DNA of 64,000 nucleotides, from the NCBI GenBank assembly GCA_029213045.1, contig JARGPN010000016.1, positions 150,533-214,532 of the forward strand, written 5' to 3'. Source of the DNA: Alcanivoracaceae bacterium (GTDB lineage: Bacteria > Pseudomonadota > Gammaproteobacteria > Pseudomonadales > Alcanivoracaceae). Positions 12,139-22,938 of the stretch are shown piece after piece; the stretch's first letter is position 1, and each line of letters opens with the position of its first letter. Below the pieces are notes generated by a model, which was given only the letters and a program-made list of their open reading frames with translations, had not been told where the DNA came from and searched no databases. A program made the translations under genes and the position numbers.

Positions 12139-13566
12139 CTATTCGCCTCTAATTTTTTCAACAATTCGCGTTGTGCTGACGTTTTCAACAAAATCCAATA
12201 CTCTGACTTCGCCGCCATAACTTTTTATCAGGTCTGCACCAACCACCTGATCAACGCTGTAGTCGCCGCCTTTCACCAGCACATCTGGCCGCACCTTTTC
12301 TAGCAGTGCCGTCGGCGTTTCGCCCGAGAATGACAACACCCAGTCTACCGCTTCTAACGCCGCTAGCACTGACATGCGGCGCTCAACGCTATTAATCGGT
12401 CGGCCCGGCCCCTTTAATTGCTTCACCGATTCATCGGTATTCACAGCGACAATAAGACGATCACCTTGCTTGCGGGCGGAATCCAAGTACCCCACATGTC
12501 CTGCATGAATAATGTCGAAGCAACCATTGGTGAAAACAATTTTTTCGCCTTGCGCACGCGCATCGGCAATGGCGATAAGCAACTGCTCCTCGGTCATCAC
12601 GCCTCGGCCAATACCACCTTCCTGGTGGACGGCTCGACGTAATTCCGGCGCGCTCACCACTGCCGTGCCAAGCTTGCCCACCACAATGCTGGCCGCAATA
12701 TTTGCCAGCGCAACCGCATCTTCGAGTGCGGAACCCGACGCAAGCGCGACCGCCAATGTTGAGATAACCGTGTCGCCCGCGCCGGTCACGTCATACACTT
12801 CCCGCGCACGGGCCGGCAGATGGAACTCAGGGGTATTCGGACGCAACAGTGTCATGCCGCGTTCGCCCCGGGTTACTAACAACGCCTGCAGATCTAAGTG
12901 CGCGATTAACTGCTGCCCTTTCTCTACCAAATCCTCTTCGCTGGTCACAGCACCCACTACCGCCTCAAACTCGTGCAAATTTGGCGTCAGCAACGTTGCC
13001 CCACGATAGCGTTCGTAGTCGGTTCCTTTGGGGTCCACCAGAACAGGAACGCCCGCTTCACGCGCTGCTGCAATTAACGATTGGCAGTCACGCAAAGCGC
13101 CTTTTTGATAATCAGACAAAATTAGTGCGGAGCAATCCTTTAACCCGTCTGCGACGTGTGACGTAAAGGGGATGGGATCCAAGTGTGCGAAAGACTGCTC
13201 AAAATCCATGCGAATTAATTGCTGCTGACGACTAATCACGCGCAGCTTGGTAATCGTTGGCAAGCCGTCCGCTTGCTGAAAGCGACAGCGCACACCCGCC
13301 ACACCGAGTTTTTCGCGCAAAATATTTTCCGATTCATCGCCCCCGGTCACGCCCACCAAGTCGGAGCCTGCACCCAGTGCCGCAATATTTAATGCGACGT
13401 TCGCCGCACCGCCGGGACGGTCTTCAATGTCGGAGACCAGCACCACCGGCACCGGCGCTTCTGGCGAAATACGGCCCGTCGGCCCGCGCCAATAGCGGTC
13501 TAGCATAACGTCGCCGGCAACCAATACGCGTGCCGAGGAGAAATCGGGGATTTTTGAATGTTGCAT
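12139..13566 (-). CDS. hldE: Bifunctional heptose-7-phosphate kinase / heptose-1-phosphate adenylyltransferase
   Basis: Cytosolic enzyme of 475 residues making ADP-heptose for the LPS inner core. The N-terminal ribokinase-like domain (about 1-315) has [16 protein letters not shown] and the DVTGAGDT catalytic motif near residue 260. The C-terminal nucleotidyltransferase domain has [18 protein letters not shown] (the HXGH motif) and an [14 protein letters not shown] end (VSTTRIV). I choose ATG 13566, with a GGAAGG site upstream, giving the length and start seen in other HldE proteins; the upstream extension has no family similarity. It supplies the donor used by waaC and waaF a few genes away. 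Confidence 0.97.
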   Translation of the reverse strand: MQHSKIPDFSSARVLVAGDVMLDRYWRGPTGRISPEAPVPVVLVSDIEDRPGGAANVALNIAALGAGSDLVGVTGGDESENILREKLGVAGVRCRFQQADGLPTITKLRVISRQQQLIRMDFEQSFAHLDPIPFTSHVADGLKDCSALILSDYQKGALRDCQSLIAAAREAGVPVLVDPKGTDYERYRGATLLTPNLHEFEAVVGAVTSEEDLVEKGQQLIAHLDLQALLVTRGERGMTLLRPNTPEFHLPARAREVYDVTGAGDTVISTLAVALASGSALEDAVALANIAASIVVGKLGTAVVSAPELRRAVHQEGGIGRGVMTEEQLLIAIADARAQGEKIVFTNGCFDIIHAGHVGYLDSARKQGDRLIVAVNTDESVKQLKGPGRPINSVERRMSVLAALEAVDWVLSFSGETPTALLEKVRPDVLVKGGDYSVDQVVGADLIKSYGGEVRVLDFVENVSTTRIVEKIRGE

Positions 13567-13697
13567 GAGCACCTTCCGAAAATTCTTGCGCACAATGTTA
13601 CCACAAGGGGCAAATACATCCGCGTTTTTACCTTGTACCGGATTTCTCCACGCCCAACGCTGGTACAGCCGCATAGCCATGGGTAAACTTCGCGCTA

Positions 13698-14621
13698 ATG
13701 AAAAACGAATCCCTTTTTAAAGACCCCAAAGCACAGATTAAATACTGGCCACTTTGGCTCGGCATCGCCTTTCTATGGCTGGTTGGGCATATTCCGTGGC
13801 GCATGCTGCTTTGGCTAGGTCGTATCGTCGGCCACATCGCTTGGCAGCTCGTTGTATCGCGGCGCGAAGCGGCGCGCACGAATATTCGCCTGTGTTTTCC
13901 CGAGCTGCCTGCGGAACAACAAGAAGCCCTTGCCAAAGCAGCGGTGATCAGTACCGGCGAAGCATTGCTAGAGATGTCGGGCGCTTACTTTAATCGGCAA
14001 ATCGATCTGAGCAAACGCCGCGAGTTTATTGGTCGAGAGCATGTTGAGCAGGCTGTCGCCGACGGGCGCGGCGTACTGTTGCTGGGTATGCACTTCAACA
14101 CGCTCGACGTTGCCAGCCGGATGCTCGGCGAAGCGATGACGTTCAGCACCGTATATAGGCCGAACGACAACCCCGTACTTGATTGGATGATTCGTGAAGG
14201 GCGCGGCACGTATATCAATCACTCTATTGAGCGCTCGAACATTCGTAAAGTGGTGCGCTTATTAAAAAAATCGAATGAAGTGATTTGGTACGCGCCGGAT
14301 CAAGACTACGGCACCTCGAACGCCGTCTATGCACCGTTCTTCGGTGTTCCTGCCGCCACGATTACCGCCACAGCACGCATCGCACGCATGAGTGGTGCGG
14401 CAGTCATTCCTGTTGCGCATTATCGGATGCCCAAAGGGCGTTACATTATTGAGTTTGGCGAGCCGCTGGAAGATTTTCCATCCGGCGATGATGTTGCCGA
14501 TGCCACGCGCGTTAACAGTGTTATCGAAGGGTACGTACGCCGCATGCCGGAACAGTATTTGTGGGTACATCGGCGTTTTAAGCATCAGCCGAATGGCGAA
14601 AAGCTCTATCAGCAGAAATAA
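13698..14621 (+). CDS. lpxL: Lipid A biosynthesis lauroyl/myristoyl acyltransferase
   Basis: Inner-membrane acyltransferase of the LpxL/HtrB family, 307 residues. An N-terminal hydrophobic anchor (about residues 19-50) is followed by the HX4D catalytic motif at H132-D137 (HFNTLD), then [13 protein letters not shown] and a late [10 protein letters not shown], all characteristic. It adds a secondary acyl chain to Kdo2-lipid IVA, so it works just after WaaA. It diverges from hldE with 131 bases between the starts. LpxL and the paralogous LpxM/LpxP cannot be separated with certainty here. Confidence 0.9.
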   Translation: MKNESLFKDPKAQIKYWPLWLGIAFLWLVGHIPWRMLLWLGRIVGHIAWQLVVSRREAARTNIRLCFPELPAEQQEALAKAAVISTGEALLEMSGAYFNRQIDLSKRREFIGREHVEQAVADGRGVLLLGMHFNTLDVASRMLGEAMTFSTVYRPNDNPVLDWMIREGRGTYINHSIERSNIRKVVRLLKKSNEVIWYAPDQDYGTSNAVYAPFFGVPAATITATARIARMSGAAVIPVAHYRMPKGRYIIEFGEPLEDFPSGDDVADATRVNSVIEGYVRRMPEQYLWVHRRFKHQPNGEKLYQQK

Positions 14622-14648
14622 TCTTTTCGCTTATTCCTTGGCGGTTGC

Positions 14649-15791
14649 TCAACTGCGCTGATTTTTTTCGCGCGCCACACCTTCAATAATATCCACCGCC
14701 ACCTTCGGGCGCTGATACAGGTCAACGCGATCGGCATACTCCCAACCGTTCTTCGAAAGACGCTCACGCAACGCAGTATCTTCAGCGATGCGCTTTACTG
14801 CGGTATCAAATAACACCTGATCAAAGGGCACGTCATCGACCACAATGCCCGCATCCGCGCGTTCAACGTGATAACTAAACCCAGCGCTACGGCTAACAAT
14901 AACCGGCAACCCAGACACTAAGCCTTCCAAAATGGCGTTGCCTGCCGCTTCAGTAACCGCAGAATGAATTAGCACATTGGCCGCACTCAGAATGTCTGGC
15001 ACATCACTGCGCCCACCCAGAAAATGAACCTGACTTTCGATGCCAAGCGAAGCGGCCAGCTTTTTGAAGCGCGGCACCTTACCTTCACCCACCACCCACA
15101 GCTGCGCGTTCACTTTTATTGATTCCGGCAGGGCGGCAATGGCGCGAATTGCGCGATCAACACCTTTGCGTTGAAAATCCGAGCCAACCATGACGAAGAC
15201 TAACTCAGACGCCTCAGTGCCAAGCTCAGCACGAATAGACGCGCCAACGTTTTTGTCGTGGGCGTCACGAATCCGTGTTTTATCAATACCAGGAGGTAAA
15301 GCGCTAAAGCGCTCATCAGGCGTTTGATATTCACGTTGGAAAATCTGACGTTCCTGTTCCGACACGTACATTACCTGCGTCGTAGAGCCGGGAGAAAAAA
15401 TGGCAGCTTCGAATGAAGAAAGAACACGATAGCGAGACGTCAGCCGATACCAACCAGCATGTTTTTGTGCGACTTCGTTTTTAAAGCACACGTCACCGTT
15501 GTAGTACACATCAAGATCCGGCATGCGTTTAAATCCAACGAACACGTCATCCGGATGCTGCGCGCGTATCGCCATCACTTTCGCGTGGAACTCTTCTATG
15601 CGGCCATGATTGGATAAAGACCGCAAAGGCACTTCAACGATATTCGCGCCTGCTAGCTTTTCACCTTGCCACTTATAGCAATACAAGGTCAGCTCATGGC
15701 CTCTGCGCAGCGCTTCCTTGCAAATATTCAGAAAGCTCTTTTCCAACCCACCGAAGGGATAATATTTTAATGTCGCGAATGACAACCGCAT
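14649..15791 (-). CDS. waaG: LPS core glycosyltransferase, GT4 family, WaaG-like
   Basis: Retaining GT-B glycosyltransferase of 380 residues. The N terminus RLSFATLKYYPFGGLEK fits the WaaG/RfaG group, as do VGFKRMPDLDVYYNGD and the C-terminal nucleotide-sugar site (FVMVGSDFQRKGVDRAI, then SAVTEAAGNAILEGLVSGLPVI with the EX7E motif). WaaG adds the first outer-core hexose to heptose II. It is the last gene of the minus-strand run that begins with the SPFH gene. The donor is assumed to be UDP-glucose or similar, by family only. Confidence 0.85.
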   Translation of the reverse strand: MRLSFATLKYYPFGGLEKSFLNICKEALRRGHELTLYCYKWQGEKLAGANIVEVPLRSLSNHGRIEEFHAKVMAIRAQHPDDVFVGFKRMPDLDVYYNGDVCFKNEVAQKHAGWYRLTSRYRVLSSFEAAIFSPGSTTQVMYVSEQERQIFQREYQTPDERFSALPPGIDKTRIRDAHDKNVGASIRAELGTEASELVFVMVGSDFQRKGVDRAIRAIAALPESIKVNAQLWVVGEGKVPRFKKLAASLGIESQVHFLGGRSDVPDILSAANVLIHSAVTEAAGNAILEGLVSGLPVIVSRSAGFSYHVERADAGIVVDDVPFDQVLFDTAVKRIAEDTALRERLSKNGWEYADRVDLYQRPKVAVDIIEGVAREKNQRS

Positions 15792-15842
15792 TCATTACTC
15801 CTGTGCGCTAGGCAGCAACTCTCGGATATTACTGCCGAGCTT

Positions 15843-16805
15843 CTATAGCTGCCCAGATAATGCAAAATATTTCTCGACGACGCGGTACGCAATCAATGCT
15901 TCACGCTCCGCATCTTTAAACTGCTCAATATAATGATTAGCGTTGCGAATTATGCGCAGCGCATGATCTGTTTTTTCAGAATAGTATTTCACCTTCTCTT
16001 CTACGTCTGAAAAATCATCATTCACTTCGACGTAGTGCTCACCGGCCACCAATGTGCCTTCCATAAACCACGTCTCTCGGGTCGGCTTAGGCATAAAGCA
16101 AATAGAGCCAGACGACATAATCCACTTTAGGTTAGTGGCGACGTCATTGCCCTCAATCGACAAAATGAATTTGCACTTCAACTGATCGCGAATACTCATG
16201 AAGGGCTTCTTCCACAACCCGTCGCCTTGCGGATCATTAGTGCGACCCACGTCAAACTGAGGGTGGTGAAAATAATTTTCCAATAACAACATTCTATTAC
16301 GATGCTTGGCTGCGCCGCGCCAGACTAGCTGGTCCTTCTTTTTCTCGAACGGTACTTTGTCGTGAAGGAAATTAAAGTGGCGAACCTTATTCAGCTTTAA
16401 CAGCACTGAATTGGCGACATCACCCTGAATTGGCCGCGCCTTAACAAAGGTCGGCTCATCTGGCACAAACCATTCATCACCGAAACGCTTATTGAATCTA
16501 CATTCCTTTGGAAAATAGCGAACGTACTCGTACGTATCAAAAAAATAATTGCTCTGGCCACCGAATATCGTGCGGGAGAAATCTCCGATGGACGTCCCAC
16601 CCTCTCCGACCACAAATGTTTGCTCGCCGCGGCAGTAATAAGACACCCGCCGCTCCACATAGGCGCGCTCGTCCTGCGACATTGACGCCCAGCGACGCTC
16701 AAGCGGCGCTTTATCTTTCGGGCCGCCCATCAAGTACAAAAAAATACCGCGCATAAAATACAGAAAGCGCACGTTCTTTGATTGATGCTTAGGAAGAATC
16801 TTCAT
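15843..16805 (-). CDS. Glycosyltransferase family 90 (CAP10-like)
   Basis: Protein of 320 residues with the GT90/CAP10 core: DQLVWRGAAKHRNRMLLL, a KPFMSIRDQLKCKFILSIEGNDVATNLKW segment (read here in two parts), and a SSGSICFMPKPTRETWF motif followed by HYVEVNDDFSD. GT90 enzymes are often xylosyl- or glucosyltransferases; bacterial members occur in LPS core clusters. It lies between waaC and the waaG-like gene and probably modifies the core oligosaccharide. There is no signal peptide; one weak hydrophobic stretch near residues 14-28 may peripherally anchor it. The donor sugar is unknown. Confidence 0.82.
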   Translation of the reverse strand: MKILPKHQSKNVRFLYFMRGIFLYLMGGPKDKAPLERRWASMSQDERAYVERRVSYYCRGEQTFVVGEGGTSIGDFSRTIFGGQSNYFFDTYEYVRYFPKECRFNKRFGDEWFVPDEPTFVKARPIQGDVANSVLLKLNKVRHFNFLHDKVPFEKKKDQLVWRGAAKHRNRMLLLENYFHHPQFDVGRTNDPQGDGLWKKPFMSIRDQLKCKFILSIEGNDVATNLKWIMSSGSICFMPKPTRETWFMEGTLVAGEHYVEVNDDFSDVEEKVKYYSEKTDHALRIIRNANHYIEQFKDAEREALIAYRVVEKYFALSGQL

Positions 16806-16870
16806 GTGTTGTTTCCAACCACCATTCGCACTAAATGCCTAGACATATTTATTGGGCGCGCTGTAAGACG

Positions 16871-17893
16871 CTATTGAATCGCCGCAAACACCGCTCGCCA
16901 TACTGCATCGGGAGGCAATGCGCTAAAGCAAGGCGGAAAAATACCGGCTCCCTCTTTACCTTGGTAGGTACACTTTTCCTGCATGCACGGCGCGCAAGAA
17001 AAGGTCGCGGAAAGATTCTGGCTGTTTGCGCTAAGCACGCCGGTCAAACCGGGATTAGTAGGCCCATACAACACCACGCCAGGCAAATTCGCCGCCGCGG
17101 ACAAATGCGCAAGACCCGTATCCACCGCAACGAAACCGTCCAGCGATAACATATACGACAACAACTCTGCCAACGTCATCTTCGGCAGTAGCTCCGCGTT
17201 CTCAACACCCTGAACAATAGCGTGCGCGCGCTCCTTCTCTTCGTCGTTGCTCCACGGTACAACAACGCGGCATCCCGCCGCAGACGATAACTTTGCGAGA
17301 GCATGCCAATATTCGGTGGGCCAGTGCTTCGTCGCCCACGTTGTGCCGTGAAAAAAGATAATGCTTTTTTTCTCTGAGGTATCTTTGCGCGCAGCGGACG
17401 GCAAACCAGAATCAATCTCCGTCGCGAGCACTTCATACCCTAACGCTTTGGCAAACAATTCTCGCAAGCGAACAATGGCATGCTGTCCTTTCGCCACAGC
17501 AATCGGACGTTGTAACACGCGCGCCGACAAAGGCTCCCTCGCGGAGTGTTTATCTAGGCCGACCTTTTCACCTTGCGCATGGCGCGTAATCAGCGCGCTT
17601 TTAATCAATCCTTGCGCATCGATGACCAAGTCATATTTTTCTGCTTTTAGGCGTTTTTTAAAATCATGCCATTCGCGATTTCGCCACGTTACAAACGGCG
17701 CTTTACGCCAACGACGAATGGCACAGGGCAACACATTGCGCACGGCGGGATGCATAGCGGCAATGTCAGCAAACGCTTCCTCAACTACCCAATCGAACTG
17801 AATGCCAGGGATCGCATTGCTTGCATCGGTCAATGCAGGAAAGGTGTGAACGATATCGCCTAACGACGAGGTCTTAATGAGAAGGACGCGCAC
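16871..17893 (-). CDS. waaC: LPS heptosyltransferase I
   Basis: GT9 family transferase adding heptose I to Kdo. I place the start at GTG 17893, one base after the waaF stop, because VRVLLIKTSSLGDIVHTFPA is the WaaC N terminus; the upstream extension overlaps waaF. Length is then 340 residues. The C-terminal ADP-heptose site has VAVDTGLAHLSAAANLPGVVLYGPT. Coupled translation with waaF is likely from the one-base gap. The pair matches the waaF-waaC order known from pseudomonads. Confidence 0.95.
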   Translation of the reverse strand: MRVLLIKTSSLGDIVHTFPALTDASNAIPGIQFDWVVEEAFADIAAMHPAVRNVLPCAIRRWRKAPFVTWRNREWHDFKKRLKAEKYDLVIDAQGLIKSALITRHAQGEKVGLDKHSAREPLSARVLQRPIAVAKGQHAIVRLRELFAKALGYEVLATEIDSGLPSAARKDTSEKKSIIFFHGTTWATKHWPTEYWHALAKLSSAAGCRVVVPWSNDEEKERAHAIVQGVENAELLPKMTLAELLSYMLSLDGFVAVDTGLAHLSAAANLPGVVLYGPTNPGLTGVLSANSQNLSATFSCAPCMQEKCTYQGKEGAGIFPPCFSALPPDAVWRAVFAAIQ

Positions 17894-17894
17894 G

Positions 17895-18965
17895 CTAGTC
17901 TCGCCAATCGACGGGTTGCGGGGCATCTTGGAGTAGGCGCTGTACCGCCGCGAACACAATATCCGGAGACAACTGCCGCAAACAATTTAAATGCTCAAGA
18001 GGGCACTCTCGTTTAAAGCAGGGGCTGCACTCTAACCCCAGTCGGACAACTTCCATTTGCTGCGCCAATGGAGGAGTAAAATCCGGCGACGTAGAGCCGT
18101 ACACTGCCACCAATGGGCGACCCAGCGCCGCGGCAATATGCATCAACCCTGAATCATTACTAATAACCACATTGGCTTGCGCCATTAAATCAACGGCTTC
18201 TGCCAACGACGTTTGGCCAGCGAGAATTTTGACACGATTGCGGAATTTTTCTGGCACTTGCGCAACAATTAATTCAGCCACCTCTCGGTCTTTGGCTGAA
18301 CCAAAAATCCAAACCTGCCAACCTTCCTGCAACTGCTTTGTTGCTAACGCCGCGTAATGCTCATCTGGCCAACGTTTCGCTGGACCAAATTCCGCCCCCG
18401 GACATAGCGCCATCACCGGCAAACTTTGGCTGAGCCCCAAGTTCATCCGAGCGGCATCCGCATCACTGGGATTCACATTAAAGTGAGGATAGGTAATGTC
18501 TGAGAGAGAGGGCACAGGTGCATCTTTTGCTAACGCCAACGCCACGAAGCGCTGCACCATTAAGGGATACTTTTCTTTATCCAACACGCGCACGTCATTT
18601 AACAAGCCGTAACGCATTTCGCCACGCCAACCGGTGCGCACAGGAATGTTTGCCCAGAACGGCAGCAACGCAGACTTTAAGGAATTGGGTAAAACGATGG
18701 CTTGGTCATATTCACCGACAAGCGCTTTGCCTTGTTGGCGACGCTCGCCTAAACGTAAATCGCCATGACCAAATGGCAACGATAACGCCGCACGCACTTC
18801 CGGCATACGCTCGATAATCGGACGCGACCAATCCGGCGCAAGAACGTCAATTTCACAATCGGGGTGTTGCGCTTTTAACGCGGAGAAAAGTGTTTGCGCC
18901 ATCACCATGTCGCCGACCCACGATGGGCCGACGACAAGGATTCGACGAGGCAGGCTTGCTGGCAT
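17895..18965 (-). CDS. waaF: LPS heptosyltransferase II
   Basis: GT9 enzyme of 356 residues adding heptose II to heptose I. Diagnostic segments are RILVVGPSWVGDMVMAQTLF at the N terminus, LCPGAEFGPAKRWP in the middle, and VISNDSGLMHIAAALGRPLVAVYGSTSP near the C terminus. It follows ilvE on the same strand after a 47-base gap and runs into waaC. The role is well established for the family. Confidence 0.96.
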   Translation of the reverse strand: MPASLPRRILVVGPSWVGDMVMAQTLFSALKAQHPDCEIDVLAPDWSRPIIERMPEVRAALSLPFGHGDLRLGERRQQGKALVGEYDQAIVLPNSLKSALLPFWANIPVRTGWRGEMRYGLLNDVRVLDKEKYPLMVQRFVALALAKDAPVPSLSDITYPHFNVNPSDADAARMNLGLSQSLPVMALCPGAEFGPAKRWPDEHYAALATKQLQEGWQVWIFGSAKDREVAELIVAQVPEKFRNRVKILAGQTSLAEAVDLMAQANVVISNDSGLMHIAAALGRPLVAVYGSTSPDFTPPLAQQMEVVRLGLECSPCFKRECPLEHLNCLRQLSPDIVFAAVQRLLQDAPQPVDWRD

Positions 18966-19012
18966 CAGGCGCGCTCTCTGTTCGTCGGCGGACTGATGTC
19001 CGGGAAGAAACT

Positions 19013-19939
19013 CTATTTCGCTACCGGCGTAAGCCAGTGGTTATAGTGTTCCAGTTTTCCCAGCACCAGATCGAAATACAACTTCTGTAATTTTTCAGTC
19101 ACCGGGCCACGCTGGCCACTGCCAATTGCGCGTCCATCTAATTCACTGATCGGCGTAACCTCAGCAGCGGTACCCGTGAAAAAGGCTTCATCTGCGATAT
19201 ACACTTCGTCGCGAGTAATCCGCTTTTCAATGATTTTATAACCGCAGTCTTCGGCAAGCTGAATCAATGTTTTACGGGTAATACCGTCTAAGCAAGACGT
19301 AAGTTCTGGCGTAAAGATAACACCGTCTTTTACCAAGAAAATATTCTCGCCGCTGCCTTCCGCCACGTATCCTTCCGGATCAAGCAGAAGCGCTTCGTCA
19401 GCACCCGCACTCAATGCTTCATTCAAAGCGAGCATAGAGTTGATGTAATGTCCGTTCGCTTTCGCTTTGCACATGCTGATATTGACGTGATGACGTGTGT
19501 AGCTGCTGGTGCGTACTTTAATCCCTTTTTCCAACGCTTCTGCGCCCAAGTATGCACCCCATTCCCACGCAGCCACCATTACGTGTACTTTTAAATTCGC
19601 TGCACGCAAACCCATGCCTTCACTTCCGTAGAAGACCATCGGGCGAATATAGGCGGACGGTAACTTGTTTTCCGCAACAGCGGCTTTTTGCGCTGCATCA
19701 ATCTGATCTTTGCTGAACGGCATTTTCATATTCATGATATGCGCAGAATTAAACAAACGATCAGTGTGTTCGCGCAAACGAAAAATCGCAGGTCCTTGTT
19801 GGGTGGCATACGCACGCACACCTTCAAAAACGCCCATGCCGTAATGCAGGGTATGCGTCAGCACATGTACCTTAGCGTCGCGCCACGGCACCATTTCACC
19901 ATCTAACCAAATAACACCATCACGATCGGCCATGGACAT
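19013..19939 (-). CDS. ilvE: Branched-chain amino acid aminotransferase
   Basis: PLP fold-type IV aminotransferase making leucine, isoleucine and valine from their keto acids. From ATG 19939 (GGAG five bases upstream) the protein is 308 residues, as in E. coli. Conserved features include LHYGMGVFEGVRAY, the PLP-lysine segment SMCKAKANGHYINSMLA, EALLLDPEGYVAEGSGENIF and a late FFTGTAAEVTPI. The frame is open to 20011, but those residues do not fit the family. It sits between glnE and waaF, an arrangement also known in pseudomonads. Confidence 0.96.
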   Translation of the reverse strand: MSMADRDGVIWLDGEMVPWRDAKVHVLTHTLHYGMGVFEGVRAYATQQGPAIFRLREHTDRLFNSAHIMNMKMPFSKDQIDAAQKAAVAENKLPSAYIRPMVFYGSEGMGLRAANLKVHVMVAAWEWGAYLGAEALEKGIKVRTSSYTRHHVNISMCKAKANGHYINSMLALNEALSAGADEALLLDPEGYVAEGSGENIFLVKDGVIFTPELTSCLDGITRKTLIQLAEDCGYKIIEKRITRDEVYIADEAFFTGTAAEVTPISELDGRAIGSGQRGPVTEKLQKLYFDLVLGKLEHYNHWLTPVAK

Positions 19940-20061
19940 GGCAGGCAACTCCGAAATTTCAATTAACGTTGGCGGCACCGCAATCAGCAACCGCTTGAAT
20001 GTATAACTCAATAAAACGTTGCTGGGACTCTAGTCGTGATGAAAAGAAGGCGCACAAAACG

Positions 20062-22932
20062 CTATTCGACTAGAAACCAAGCATCCCAGATCGCCCTAAC
20101 CCCTTCGCGCAATTCGCGCCAAGTCTCCGCTGGCACCACCACAGATTCTTTCCGTAATGCCACGCGGTGCGCTTCAGCACGAAATGCCAAATACGCCTTG
20201 GTCAGCAACGCAGCCTCATCGGCGGCCATTAGCGCCAATTCTGCCAACGTTTCCAGCAGGCGAACATTATCCGTATAGCGGGTCAATTCGCTGTGTTGGG
20301 GGGCCCATCTGAGAGCCGCATATTGCACCACAAATTCGATATCAACGATACCACCGGCATCATTCTTCACATCAAAAAGCGCCGGATCAGACTGCCCTTT
20401 GTGCCGAATCATCTTTTCGCGCATCTCACGCACTTCCGTTTTCAGCGTGGCGACGTCGCGCTCGGTGCACATCATGCGTTGGCGGATCGCCTCAAAACGG
20501 GTAGTGGTGCGGTCGCATCCCGCGACGACCCGGGCGCGCACCAGTGCTTGATGCTCCCACGTCCACGCGGTGTCCCGCTGATACTTTTCATAGGCATTCA
20601 AGGAACTGACCAACAAGCCTGAAGCGCCAGACGGACGCAAGCGAACATCGACTTCGTAGAGCAGGCCACTCATGGTGCGGGCGGTGAGGATATGAATAAT
20701 GCGCTGGCCGAGACGTGCGAAGAATGTTTCGTTGGCAACGGAGCGTTCACCGTCAGTCATCCCGTCGGCAGAAGCATCATGTAAAAAGACGACATCTAAA
20801 TCTGAGTTATAACTCAGTTCAATACCGCCAAGCTTGCCGTAGCCGAGAATCACGAAATCCGGATCGCAGGGCTGATCATCGTCGCGCACGGGGCGGCCGT
20901 GTTTGTCGACCAACTGCTTCCACGCTAGTCGCAATACCTCACCTAAAATGGATTCCGCCAACCACGTTAGATAGTCACTGATCTTCATCACCGACAACGA
21001 GCCCGTGACCTCAGAGGCCGCCACGCGCAACAGATGGGCCTGCTTAAACGTGCGCAGGGTTTCCATTTGCAGCTCAAGATCATCTTCCGGCACACGCAAC
21101 ATTTGTTGGCGTAATTCGTCGTCTAGCTCGGCTCGCTGTGGCGGTGCATAGAGACTGCCGACGTCCAATAACTCATCGAGCAGCACGGGGTGGCGGGTTA
21201 ATTGATCAGCAATCCACGGACTGGCCGCCGACAATTTTATTAACTGTTCTAGCGCTAACGGATTTTCAACAAGCAGCGCGATATACGCAGAACGGCGCAA
21301 TACTGCTTCTAAAAAACGCAGCACGCGCTCGCTGGTTTGCCCGCCCTGTTTTTGCGCAGCCAGTGCATCAATCAATAACGGCATCAGCCGATCAAGACGT
21401 TCACGGCCGATGGCTTGCATGTGCCCAACCAAACGCCCTTCTCGCAATTGATTGAGCTGCTCAACGACGGCGTCTGCATCTTCGATACCGCGCTCGCTCA
21501 AAACTGTCGCGGCGGCCTCTGCGTCGATGCGACCCAGCCACACTTCAAGCAACTCAACATCCACATCACGACTTTCGCCTGGCGCGCGTTCAGGGTCCGC
21601 AACCACTTGATCAAAATGGTGGCGCACGCGCTTGCGGTGCATCGCCAATGCTTCATCAAAAGCGTCTCGGGATAAAAAACCCATACTCCATGCCAAGCGC
21701 AACCAGCCCGATTCGTCTGCAGGCAGTCGCTGTGTTTGCCGATCGGCCACGGCTTGCAAGCGGTGCTCAACATCGCGCAAAAACACGTAGCTTTGCGCTA
21801 ATTCATCAACAACATGCTCGTCCAATAAACCTAGCGTCGCCAAGCGCGGCAATACGGTTAATAAATGCGGTTCGCGCAGCTCCGTGTCTTGGCCGCCGCG
21901 AATTAACTGGAAAACCTGAACGATAAATTCGGCTTCGCGAATGCCGCCGCGGCCTAACTTCACGTTGTCCTGAATGCCTTTGCGGTTCACTTCACGATCA
22001 ATCAGCAGCTTCATTTCGCGTAGCGATTCGAACACGCCGTAATCAATATAACGACGATAAACAAAAGGCGTCAGGCGCTGCCAAAGTCGCTCGCCTGCAT
22101 CTAGGTCGCCGGCGACAGGGCGCATCTTAATTAATGCATAACGCTCCCACTCGCGACCTTGCTCTTCGTAATAACTCTCCATGGCATCGAAGCCAATGGC
22201 GAGGGCGCCACTTTTTCCCCAAGGGCGCAAGCGCATGTCCACACGAAATACAAAGCCGTCTGCCGTGACAGGATCAAGAGCCTTAATAAGCTGCTGACCT
22301 AAACGAAGGAAAAACTGGTGATTGGAAATTTCGCGGCCGCCGCGCGTTTCGCCCTCGGACTCGTAGGCAAAAATCAAATCGATATCGGAGGATAAATTAA
22401 GTTCGCGCGCGCCGAGCTTACCCATTGCCAGCACCACAAGCTTCACTGTGTTGCCATTCTCATCCGTGGGCGTGCCATCGCGTTCACAGGCAGCGTCAAA
22501 TAGCCAATCGAGTGCTTCGCTGATTAACACATCCGCCAGCAAACTTAAGTCCGCCACCGTTGCAGAAAAGTCTGCACTGCCGGATAAATCACGCCAAATA
22601 ATTCGACACTGATGCTGATGGCGAAACACGCGCAGCACGGATTGCAGCTCGGCTTCATCCGTACAAGCCGACACTTGCGCATGCAAAATATCGCGCAGCG
22701 CTTTTTCGGTAAGCGGACCTTCAAATGCGGCACTGGCCAACCATTGCGTTAATGCGGGACGTCGCGCCATTTGTTCGGCGACATAATCGGAACCGGCCCA
22801 CACTCGCGGCATTTCTTTTTCAAGCGCAGACGGCAACGTTTGCTCGCTTTCAACGAAGGCCTGCCAGTGATGCTCTACCAAGGCGACAAGATCAGACGGC
22901 AATTCAGAAAAATCAGGGGAAATATGGGTCAT
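20062..22932 (-). CDS. glnE: Bifunctional glutamine synthetase adenylyltransferase / deadenylase
   Basis: Large cytosolic regulator (956 residues) that adenylylates and deadenylylates glutamine synthetase in response to PII and glutamine. Two nucleotidyltransferase domains are visible: the first with GKLGARELNLSSDIDLIF (about residues 167-186), the second with GYGKLGGIELSYNSDLDVVF (about residue 700). Each has the DXD metal site and is followed by a helical linker. It starts six bases after the NfeD gene, so it is in one unit with the SPFH/NfeD pair and ilvE-waaF-waaC. Confidence 0.97.
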   Translation of the reverse strand: MTHISPDFSELPSDLVALVEHHWQAFVESEQTLPSALEKEMPRVWAGSDYVAEQMARRPALTQWLASAAFEGPLTEKALRDILHAQVSACTDEAELQSVLRVFRHQHQCRIIWRDLSGSADFSATVADLSLLADVLISEALDWLFDAACERDGTPTDENGNTVKLVVLAMGKLGARELNLSSDIDLIFAYESEGETRGGREISNHQFFLRLGQQLIKALDPVTADGFVFRVDMRLRPWGKSGALAIGFDAMESYYEEQGREWERYALIKMRPVAGDLDAGERLWQRLTPFVYRRYIDYGVFESLREMKLLIDREVNRKGIQDNVKLGRGGIREAEFIVQVFQLIRGGQDTELREPHLLTVLPRLATLGLLDEHVVDELAQSYVFLRDVEHRLQAVADRQTQRLPADESGWLRLAWSMGFLSRDAFDEALAMHRKRVRHHFDQVVADPERAPGESRDVDVELLEVWLGRIDAEAAATVLSERGIEDADAVVEQLNQLREGRLVGHMQAIGRERLDRLMPLLIDALAAQKQGGQTSERVLRFLEAVLRRSAYIALLVENPLALEQLIKLSAASPWIADQLTRHPVLLDELLDVGSLYAPPQRAELDDELRQQMLRVPEDDLELQMETLRTFKQAHLLRVAASEVTGSLSVMKISDYLTWLAESILGEVLRLAWKQLVDKHGRPVRDDDQPCDPDFVILGYGKLGGIELSYNSDLDVVFLHDASADGMTDGERSVANETFFARLGQRIIHILTARTMSGLLYEVDVRLRPSGASGLLVSSLNAYEKYQRDTAWTWEHQALVRARVVAGCDRTTTRFEAIRQRMMCTERDVATLKTEVREMREKMIRHKGQSDPALFDVKNDAGGIVDIEFVVQYAALRWAPQHSELTRYTDNVRLLETLAELALMAADEAALLTKAYLAFRAEAHRVALRKESVVVPAETWRELREGVRAIWDAWFLVE

Positions 22933-22938
22933 AAAAAA

